Shown: positions 16,223-21,522 of the stretch, piece after piece | How positions within the stretch are numbered: the stretch's first letter is position 1 | Layout: each line of letters starts with the position of its first letter | Source of the DNA: Gemmatimonadales bacterium UBA7835 | Lineage (GTDB): Bacteria > Gemmatimonadota > Gemmatimonadetes > Longimicrobiales > Gaopeijiaceae | Length of the DNA: 21,522 bases | Assembly (NCBI GenBank): GCA_002500925.1 | Contig: DLTN01000024.1 | Coordinates: 4,709-26,230, forward strand | Direction: 5' to 3' | Program-made: the position numbers and the translations under genes | The notes under the pieces: model-generated | The model's input: the letters and a program-made list of their open reading frames with translations, nothing else | Database searches by the model: none | Told to the model about the DNA's origin: nothing

Positions 16223-16644
16223 GCGGCGTTATCCATTCTCGTGATCTCGTCTTCCTCAATCGTGCCATATGCTTCCTTGATGCGCACGACAAGACTGAGA
16301 CCTAGGGCCAGCGTCGCCACTCCCACAACGATGGCAGTAAGCATCAGCACGTGAGGAATAGGATTCGAGTAGAGGATTTCAGCATTATCCCGCATAGCAT
16401 GTGCGGCATCCCCAGCGACTTGGACTCCGTGACCGTCACCGCCATGGCCTCCTGACTCAATGAGGATAGGGGCAGTCCCACCGCTGATCTTGCCAAATGA
16501 GACATACATCATGATCACGGACGTTTGGAAGATATTCAGCCCTATGAGCTTCTTAACCAGGTTGTCCCTCGAGATCAGCGCATAAAAGCCAACCATCATT
16601 AGGACAATCACCGCCCAGTAGTTGAATAAGGCAAAGGAGATCAC
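16219..16644 (-). CDS. mrpC: Mrp-type antiporter subunit C (NuoK-like)
   Basis: A 141-residue, three-helix subunit related to NuoK. Seen are an N-terminal helix, RDNLVKKLIGLNIFQTSVIMMYV, the TAPIL turn, and the characteristic NPIPHVLMLTAIVVGVA third helix. Compared with usual MrpC proteins of about 110-125 residues, it has an extra His/Gly-rich stretch around residues 64-89 between helices 2 and 3. The start is GTG 16644, overlapping the mrpB stop as GTGA, with GGAGGAG 9 bases upstream. It acts in the inner membrane next to the A/D subunits. Confidence 0.93.
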   Translation of the reverse strand: MISFALFNYWAVIVLMMVGFYALISRDNLVKKLIGLNIFQTSVIMMYVSFGKISGGTAPILIESGGHGGDGHGVQVAGDAAHAMRDNAEILYSNPIPHVLMLTAIVVGVATLALGLSLVVRIKEAYGTIEEDEITRMDNAA

Positions 16645-17075
16645 GTATCGATTCTCCTCCGGCCGGCAAATGCGTAGAAGAGTGCTACCATGACGCCAAA
16701 CACGGTTACCAGAACGCCAAGCTCTACTCCGATAATTCCATAGTGCTGACCGTGCGTGGGATCGTGCTCAGGATCGAAGAGATAACTGTAATTAAGGAAC
16801 TCACCACCGCGGAACATCGACAGGTAGCCTACCCCGAGATACAGCGCTACACCCAGAGCTCCACATGCATAAGCAACCTTTGCTGGCATCACCTCCATGG
16901 CCCTCTCAAGCCCAAACACCAGCGCGTACAGCACGAACACTGCAGCGAATATCACACCCGCCTGAAAGCCCCCTCCCGGTCCGTAGTCGCCGTGGAATTG
17001 CACGTAAAGAGCGAATAGGAGGATGAAAGGACTCAGCACCTTCGTCCCTACCCGAAGGATTACTCGATCATCCAT
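16641..17075 (-). CDS. mrpB: Mrp-type antiporter subunit B (MnhB domain)
   Basis: A 144-residue membrane subunit with the MnhB-domain hallmark FHGDYGPGGGFQAGV near residues 27-41, followed by further hydrophobic helices and a GIIGVELGVLVTVFGVMVAL helix at the C-terminus. It is a structural subunit needed for the whole antiporter to work. ATG 17075 is chosen: a purine-rich GGAGGGGAGGA stretch lies just upstream and the protein then starts with the usual MDDRVILRVGTK-type N-terminus. A start 20 codons earlier would lie within the preceding gene. It overlaps that gene by 8 bases. Confidence 0.93.
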   Translation of the reverse strand: MDDRVILRVGTKVLSPFILLFALYVQFHGDYGPGGGFQAGVIFAAVFVLYALVFGLERAMEVMPAKVAYACGALGVALYLGVGYLSMFRGGEFLNYSYLFDPEHDPTHGQHYGIIGVELGVLVTVFGVMVALFYAFAGRRRIDT

Positions 17076-17739
17076 CTTCGTCCTCCCCTCCCACGACGGT
17101 GCTGTCGTGGACTTCCTCGTCTTCCATTTCCGCAATCAGGTCTTCGCGAGTCACACCCCGCTTTACCTTATGCCAGTGGCCCGCATGATACACCCGCTTG
17201 GGGAGTGGCCCTCGGGATAGTAGGAGCAAAACCCCCACCATGGCCGTAAAGATTACGGCCGTTTCACCCATCGTGTCGTAGCCGCGGTACGAGGCTAGGA
17301 CCGACGTAACGACATTAGGGATATGGCCAATCTCATCTTCTGAATCATGTATATAGTGAGCGGCTACATTCTGGTGAGCCGGATTGTCTGCCTCGCCAAA
17401 CGGGGGGATCTCCGCCGTACCGTATACCAGCGCACCACCCGTGACTATCACGACAAAGAGCGGCAAGATCGGTGTGTGTTGCGGCTTTGACTCCTTGTAG
17501 CCCACAAGAGCCAGCGTACATAACAAAAGTACCGTCGAGATTCCCGCGCCGACCGCTGCCTCAGTGAACGCCACATCGACGGCATCCATCACTACGAAGA
17601 GCCCGGCTGAAACTAGACTGTATATACCCGCCAGCATCACAGCGACAAACAGATTACGAGTCCGGATCACGGCTATGCCCGTTATCGCCAAAAGTACCAG
17701 CAGCACCACATCGACAATCTGCACCATGGCCTCGGTCAT
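17068..17739 (-). CDS. MrpA C-terminal-like subunit (DUF4040 / MbhD-MbhE type)
   Basis: A 223-residue membrane protein equal to the C-terminal part of MrpA, or to MbhD plus MbhE of membrane-bound hydrogenases. The DUF4040/MbhD signature is DVAFTEAAVGAGISTVLLLCTL. The MbhE-type signature is VLASYRGYDTMGETAVIFTAMVG. A charged tail of about 45 residues follows the last helix and is rich in Glu/Asp at the very end. The large ND5-like N-terminal half found in canonical MrpA is absent and not encoded next to it. ATG 17739 overlaps the mrpG stop as ATGA. Confidence 0.9.
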   Translation of the reverse strand: MTEAMVQIVDVVLLVLLAITGIAVIRTRNLFVAVMLAGIYSLVSAGLFVVMDAVDVAFTEAAVGAGISTVLLLCTLALVGYKESKPQHTPILPLFVVIVTGGALVYGTAEIPPFGEADNPAHQNVAAHYIHDSEDEIGHIPNVVTSVLASYRGYDTMGETAVIFTAMVGVLLLLSRGPLPKRVYHAGHWHKVKRGVTREDLIAEMEDEEVHDSTVVGGEDEDG

Positions 17740-18086
17740 TCTTCAGCATCTCCCGCGGCAGACCATGGCTTCAAGCCACCCGCGAGTCCAGCCCGCGCAA
17801 GAGCGTGCGTTGCAATCGGACTGGTGAAGAGCAAAAACAGATATATCAGCACCAGCCGAAAAAGAATGAACCACCAGGAGGACTCACCATGAGCGATGGC
17901 CTCGATGGTCTGAAATAGCATTCCAAGAATCAGGAAACCCGCACCCATCGTATCCGTCATACCCGCGGCATGCAGTCGTGTGTAGACGTCTGGCATCCTG
18001 AGGACCCCGAGCGTCCCAACTAGCATGAAGAACACGCCGGCCATGATCGATATCCAACTGAGTGCATCAAGTGCCATATCCATCAT
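17736..18086 (-). CDS. mrpG: Mrp-type antiporter subunit G
   Basis: A 116-residue, three-helix subunit of the MnhG/PhaG family. The signature GTLGVLRMPDVYTRLHAAGMTDTMG follows the first helix, and a LVLIYLFLLFTSPIATHALARA segment closes the domain, as expected for the family. Tandem ATGs at 18086 and 18083 sit behind GGGAGG, and the first overlaps the mrpF stop as ATGA. It is a small structural subunit that contacts the E/F/A-C-terminal end of the complex in known Mrp structures. Confidence 0.94.
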   Translation of the reverse strand: MMDMALDALSWISIMAGVFFMLVGTLGVLRMPDVYTRLHAAGMTDTMGAGFLILGMLFQTIEAIAHGESSWWFILFRLVLIYLFLLFTSPIATHALARAGLAGGLKPWSAAGDAEE

Positions 18087-18367
18087 TCAGCCTCCCGATT
18101 CAACCTTCGGGTCAACCCCAAGTCTCCGAACTCGAAGAACTTCAAAACGGCGATTGTGCCAATGAAGTTGATCAGCGCGTAGACAAGCGCGAGGTCGAGA
18201 AATTCCGGGCGCTCGGTCAGGAAACCTAGAGCGGCTATAAGCAGCACTGTCTTCGTTCCGAACGTGTTCACTGCCAGAACCCTATCGTAAACAGTGGGGC
18301 CAATGAGTGCACGGACCAAAGCCATCGACATGGCGGCCAAGATACCTAAGGTGGCGGCAATGAACAT
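18083..18367 (-). CDS. mrpF: Mrp-type antiporter subunit F
   Basis: A 94-residue, three-helix subunit of the MnhF/PhaF family. It shows the typical ALIGPTVYDRVLAVNTFGTK block after helix 1 and LDLALVYALINFIGTIAVLKF as helix 3. The length is normal. The start is ATG 18367, four bases after the mrpE stop, with AGAGGG about 11 bases upstream. It is a core small subunit of the antiporter; MrpF has been linked to the cation path in structural work on the family. Confidence 0.94.
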   Translation of the reverse strand: MFIAATLGILAAMSMALVRALIGPTVYDRVLAVNTFGTKTVLLIAALGFLTERPEFLDLALVYALINFIGTIAVLKFFEFGDLGLTRRLNREAE

Positions 18368-18371
18368 GCGA

Positions 18372-18845
18372 TCAGCTACCCTCTACCCTCGAGCAGCGCA
18401 GATCCATCGCCTGCTCTTCACCGGTCTCGAGATCAGAAGCACGCAGCGCGTGGATCTCAAACTCGTTTTCGTTTACGCCCGTGGTGATCGTGCCGGGCGT
18501 GAGAGTTATGGAGTTGGCATAGATGGCCCTACCCAGGTCTGTCTTCTGCGTCCCGTGAAAGAATACAATTCGCGGGCTGATCTTTAGCTCTCGGGCGAGA
18601 ATCACCTTCGCAACGACAATGTTAGCGACGAAGATTTCTTTCAGAAGCCAAGGAAGATAAGCTAGCAGGCGCAGTGATACCTGTAACGGTACCCCCTCCT
18701 CGTCGATCGCTTCCATCCGATGAGCTAGGTACACGACGAGCACACACGAGACCACTCCAAGCGTGAGCAGTAACGGCGTGTAGTGACCGGACAATGCCAG
18801 CCAGAACGCAAAAAGTGTAAGTCCCAATCCGAATGCTCGGAGCAC
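18372..18845 (-). CDS. mrpE: Mrp-type antiporter subunit E
   Basis: A 157-residue subunit of the MnhE/PhaE family, with two membrane segments in the first ~45 residues. A LLAYLPWLLKEIFVANIVVAK segment and the diagnostic SITLTPGTITTGV block follow, with a cytoplasmic C-terminal domain. The start is GTG 18845 with AGGAG 5 bases upstream. It is the first gene of the antiporter set. The 72 bases between it and the LptE-like gene contain only a short GC-rich inverted repeat (18881-18895), so a separate promoter here is possible but not evident. Confidence 0.94.
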   Translation of the reverse strand: MLRAFGLGLTLFAFWLALSGHYTPLLLTLGVVSCVLVVYLAHRMEAIDEEGVPLQVSLRLLAYLPWLLKEIFVANIVVAKVILARELKISPRIVFFHGTQKTDLGRAIYANSITLTPGTITTGVNENEFEIHALRASDLETGEEQAMDLRCSRVEGS

Positions 18846-18917
18846 TCTGACTCCTAACCCTAATTTCGTTGGAAAGCGCGAGGGCGGCGGGCCCTTCCAG
18901 AAAAGTCGGAGCCGAAA

Positions 18918-19505
18918 CTACCAGTTGGACTGGGCCCCGTCCACTATCTCCTGAACAAGAAGTTCAATGGCTCTCAACCTACCACCATCCTCCGGCGAGC
19001 CCTCGGCATACTCTCCTCTCGCAGTGACGTTCGTGGATTCCCAAAGAATCACGTTCTCAACTAGATCCACGATCTCAACCCTAACCGAGATATTCACCTG
19101 TCGCTGCAAAACCGCTGCCGCCTGCCCTGGTTGACCAGCTCGATAGTTGGGTGCCACTACGTCGTACCGGGTGATTGAACCCCGGACAATCGCGTCTGCA
19201 ACATCAGCACCTGCTGTACGGACACCAAGGGCACTAGGGAGCCGGCGAAGAAGTTGATCGTACAACTCTCCTGTGAGCTCGAAGCGTGTCGTCTCGTTCT
19301 CAAATGGCTCAATCGCAACAGACTGCACATGCGGAGGCGGGAAGGAACCGGCTACGAAGGAATAGTTACAGCCCGCGAACGCTAGTGATAGAAGCACACC
19401 CGTCCACTGAACCAAAAACCTTCGAACCGCTCTGAAGCCCGGCCCAACCGGGCCAGCCGCACTGAGACCCTCGTGGTCTCTCTCTCTGTCTAGCCTGCTC
19501 CTCAT
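18918..19505 (-). CDS. LptE-like LPS-assembly lipoprotein
   Basis: A 195-residue lipoprotein of the LptE family, which plugs the LptD pore and helps place LPS in the outer membrane. After a long N-region comes a hydrophobic segment and the lipobox FAGC (Cys46). NYSFVAGSFPPPHVQSVAIEPFENET follows, close to the conserved PP-H-xxVAVPxFxNxT opening of the family. A later beta-rich domain includes VRGSITRYDV and VRVEIVD, matching the LptE-type pattern. Start choice is uncertain: ATG 19505 leaves a long N-region with no good ribosome site, and shorter TTG/GTG starts exist. It overlaps the preceding lipoprotein gene slightly or follows it closely, suggesting co-transcription. Confidence 0.8.
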   Translation of the reverse strand: MRSRLDRERDHEGLSAAGPVGPGFRAVRRFLVQWTGVLLSLAFAGCNYSFVAGSFPPPHVQSVAIEPFENETTRFELTGELYDQLLRRLPSALGVRTAGADVADAIVRGSITRYDVVAPNYRAGQPGQAAAVLQRQVNISVRVEIVDLVENVILWESTNVTARGEYAEGSPEDGGRLRAIELLVQEIVDGAQSNW

Positions 19506-19516
19506 AACTAAATCTA

Positions 19517-20224
19517 CTACTCCCGAGGGTCCCAAATGGAGGGGTCGAAGGAATCGGCCGGGACGATGCCAGTGCGAGTAATCTTGAGCTCGCGAAATTC
19601 AACCCGATTTCGATACGTAGCTTCAGCGGGATATCCATCTCCCTCAGCAGTCACAAGATGAACCGACTGTAGAACTGATGCGCCATCTAACATCTCAACA
19701 ACTCGAACTAAATCGTGCTTCACTTCATAGTGGATCGCGCGCCCGTCTCCTGACGTGTAACGGTATCGGTGACCCGCGCCTTCAAGCTCATCACCCCCTA
19801 TAAGTTCAGCCGAAATCATGGGTCGAAAGACGCCGAGCGTCCCCCACATAAGCTCAACTGGAGGGAGTATGTCATCGGGAGCTCCTTGGGGAAGTCTTAG
19901 TTCGTCACCTACCAATGCAGCCGACAAAACTCCCTCGCCATTATCCAAGAAGAGATCTAGACGGGCCTTTGAGGGAGGCTCGATACGAACAACACCTACG
20001 CCATCAACGCGCGACCCTGCTTCGTTCAGCACCCAACGAAACTCCACCCTTGCCGGCTCAGTCAAACTCGTTCTTCTGGCAGCTTCCCGAGCGGCACCTA
20101 TCGGGTCAGGCAGTGGGCCCAATACCAGAGCCCTCCCCGTTCCGCAGCCGACCAAGGCGAGCGTGAGGACCGCTGCACCCCTCTTGGTGAGATGCCAAGA
20201 TGTAAGGTTGTCTTGAAGTCGCAT
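19517..20224 (-). CDS. LolB/DUF4292-like outer-membrane lipoprotein
   Basis: A 235-residue lipoprotein. Residues 1-27 form a signal with the lipobox LVGC (Cys27). The rest is beta-strand-rich, with segments such as RVEFRWVLNE, GVVRIEPPSKARLDLFLDNG and VELMWGTLGVF. Their spacing resembles the LolA/LolB fold used by DUF4292-type proteins to carry lipid. I cannot name a precise family. It is the first gene of the minus-strand series, with AAAGGGG about 10 bases before ATG 20224. It is divergent from lpxH across about 55 bases and directly precedes the LptE-like gene, so a role in envelope lipid or lipoprotein traffic is reasonable inference. Confidence 0.75.
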   Translation of the reverse strand: MRLQDNLTSWHLTKRGAAVLTLALVGCGTGRALVLGPLPDPIGAAREAARRTSLTEPARVEFRWVLNEAGSRVDGVGVVRIEPPSKARLDLFLDNGEGVLSAALVGDELRLPQGAPDDILPPVELMWGTLGVFRPMISAELIGGDELEGAGHRYRYTSGDGRAIHYEVKHDLVRVVEMLDGASVLQSVHLVTAEGDGYPAEATYRNRVEFRELKITRTGIVPADSFDPSIWDPRE

Positions 20225-20279
20225 ATCAACGGTACCCCTTTTAGGTGTCGACAGTTCACGTTCATTTAGACTCGTGACT

Positions 20280-21017
20280 ATGACTAAGCCCGTATACGTA
20301 GCTTCGGATGTCCACTACGGCGCCGCACCTCCGACCCATCAGGAGGCCTTCCTCCGTTGGCTCGAACATGCCGCGTCGGTAGCCTCCGGGATAATCATCA
20401 ACGGAGACCTATTTGACTTCTGGTTCGAGTATCAATGGGGCACGACCAGAGGTAACGAGCCTCTACTCGAACAAATGCGGAGCGTAGTAGACAGCGGGAT
20501 TCAAATCACCCTAGTGGGAGGAAACCATGACTGGTGGGGTGGCCGTTACCTAAGGGAAGAAGTCGGCATCGAATTCCTGGACCATCCCGTTACACGCTAT
20601 CTAGCAGGGCACTGCACACGAGTCGCGCACGGAGACGGGCTTGGTACCGGTGATACTGGTTATCGTGCTTTCAGAGCAATCCTGCGATCACCATACGCTC
20701 GCTTCGCATTCAGCATGCTTCCAGTCCGGATCGGAGACCGCATCGCGAACGGTGTCTCGAACACAAGAGAACGCTGGGATGATCGAGGGGCCGACCAGGT
20801 CACTCGATCAAACATTCTAGAAGCTTGGGCAGTGGAGACGCTTCAGTCCAATCGGGAACTCGATCTAGTCCTCTTGGGTCATACTCACCGGCCCCTCGTG
20901 CGAGAGCCCGAGCCGGGTCGTTGGTACGTGAACTCGGGGGATTGGGTGGTCCATCAGAGCTATGTGATCCTGAAAGAAGGGGAACCGCCTCAATTGCTCG
21001 ACTGGAGAAAACAGTGA
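20280..21017 (+). CDS. lpxH: UDP-2,3-diacylglucosamine pyrophosphatase-like metallophosphoesterase
   Basis: A 245-residue calcineurin-like phosphoesterase most similar in layout to LpxH, which cleaves UDP-2,3-diacylglucosamine to lipid X in lipid A synthesis at the inner face of the membrane. Metal-binding motifs appear in order: SDVHYG, GDLFDFWFEY, GGNHDWW, AHGDGLGTGDTGY and GHTHRP. The HGDxLxTxDxxY pattern is characteristic of LpxH. The GNHD motif is the common form; E. coli LpxH has GNRD, so a related phosphatase remains possible. The start is ATG 20280 or GTG 20274, with no clear ribosome site for either. The nearby LPS genes support the assignment. Confidence 0.85.
   Translation: MTKPVYVASDVHYGAAPPTHQEAFLRWLEHAASVASGIIINGDLFDFWFEYQWGTTRGNEPLLEQMRSVVDSGIQITLVGGNHDWWGGRYLREEVGIEFLDHPVTRYLAGHCTRVAHGDGLGTGDTGYRAFRAILRSPYARFAFSMLPVRIGDRIANGVSNTRERWDDRGADQVTRSNILEAWAVETLQSNRELDLVLLGHTHRPLVREPEPGRWYVNSGDWVVHQSYVILKEGEPPQLLDWRKQ
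21004..21008 (+). promoter_or_regulatory. Ribosome binding site for a GTG start overlapping lpxH
   Basis: GGAGA lies 5 bases before GTG 21014. That GTG overlaps the lpxH stop as GTGA, favouring it over ATG 21065 for the next gene. Confidence 0.5.
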
Positions 21018-21522
21018 TCCCCCTCATCTCTCTCAGATCAAACAGCTGCTCTATTTTTAGAATCATGGCAGCTTTCTGCCATGTATTCCTAATCCACTCG
21101 TCTGTGCTAGCCCTGCTGGGCACCTCGTCTTCAGCACTTTCTGCTCAGGAAGTCACTTCTGAAGTTGCAGACTATATTGAGGCCCTGGACACTGCCAAAC
21201 TGAGCAATGTTTCTCCGGGAGGAGCGTTTCTGAGAGCCGTCATCGTTCCAGGCTGGGGGCACGCTTCGATCGGTTCCTACGCGCGGGGAGGGTTCTATTT
21301 CGCCGCGCAGGCGGCAACCGTATACACCCTCCTGCGCACCAGAGTTCGAATTGGCACCGCCCAAGATCGTGTGCAACTGACGGAGGGGGCCCTGATTAAC
21401 GAGCTCGCCGTAGTCGGAGTGACTGATCCAGATGCGATTCAGCAAGCGCTGAACAGTGACGGACGCCTGAGAGATGTCCGCGGCTTGTTGGACTCAAGAA
21501 AAGAGCAACACGAAGATCTTGC
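21014..21522 (+). CDS. DUF5683-type membrane/secreted protein, 3' end cut by the window
   Basis: A partial gene of 169 visible codons running off the right edge. From GTG 21014 the N-terminus has arginines at positions 8 and 16, then a hydrophobic stretch ending in ALSAQ, consistent with a signal sequence. An internal block with FLRAVIVPGWGHASIGSYARGGFYFAAQ resembles the DUF5683 signature (S-x-x-PGxGQ, then Y-x-K/R-G hydrophobic helix). The remaining visible part is hydrophilic. ATG 21065 is an alternative start but leaves a signal peptide without positive charge. It is translationally coupled to lpxH by GTGA. The role is unknown; family members are small membrane or envelope proteins. Confidence 0.7.
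   Translation, partial: MIPLISLRSNSCSIFRIMAAFCHVFLIHSSVLALLGTSSSALSAQEVTSEVADYIEALDTAKLSNVSPGGAFLRAVIVPGWGHASIGSYARGGFYFAAQAATVYTLLRTRVRIGTAQDRVQLTEGALINELAVVGVTDPDAIQQALNSDGRLRDVRGLLDSRKEQHEDL

Noticed and set aside
18881..18895. Short inverted repeat between the LptE-like gene and mrpE
   Set aside because: Only a five-pair stem with a five-base loop and no T tract; too weak to call a terminator.

Overview
This window looks like chromosomal DNA of a Gram-negative (diderm) bacterium. It carries lipid A, LPS-export and outer-membrane lipoprotein genes (lpxH-like, lptE-like, LolB-like), a heptose adenylyltransferase gene (rfaE2), several lipoproteins with clear lipoboxes, and many GTG/TTG starts. 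The gene content (S9 peptidases, DUF5683 protein, LptE family, Mrp operon with several D subunits) reminds me of marine Gemmatimonadota or a neighbouring phylum. That placement is inference; no rRNA or marker phylogeny is available here. I see no tRNA, rRNA, insertion sequence, integrase or CRISPR array. Coding density is very high and no gene-free stretch exceeds about 200 bases. Positions 1-101 hold no gene I can recognise.

Layout. (1) 102-2174 (+): a secreted S9 prolyl-oligopeptidase-like peptidase. (2) 2275-6176 (-): a three-gene unit of a GcvT-like aminomethyltransferase, a PYROXD2/phytoene-desaturase-like FAD oxidoreductase and a Rieske mononuclear-iron oxygenase. It resembles a pathway that removes methyl groups from a quaternary or tertiary amine and loads them onto tetrahydrofolate. 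(3) 6347-7813 (+), divergent from it: a diheme cytochrome c peroxidase/MauG-family lipoprotein. (4) 7908-20224 (-): about 15 co-directional, mostly overlapping genes. In transcription order these are a LolB-like lipoprotein, LptE-like lipoprotein, MrpE, F, G, an MrpA C-terminal-like protein (MbhD/E type), MrpB, MrpC, MrpD1, MrpD2, a small two-helix membrane protein, MrpD3, a degenerate HemC-like protein, RfaE2, RNase PH, RdgB and a DUF971 protein. (5) 20280-21522 (+): an LpxH-like metallophosphoesterase followed by a DUF5683-type protein that runs off the end.

The central element is a multisubunit cation/proton antiporter. Its order is E-F-G-A(C-term)-B-C-D, the order of the membrane modules of archaeal Mbh-type complexes. 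It carries three ND2/4/5-like subunits and lacks the N-terminal half of a canonical MrpA. Two items most deserve follow-up. One is the HemC-like protein, which has lost the residues that bind and catalyse in porphobilinogen deaminase yet is kept intact in the operon. The other is the Rieske/FAD/GcvT trio, whose Rieske subunit has the bridging glutamate typical of quaternary-ammonium oxygenases.
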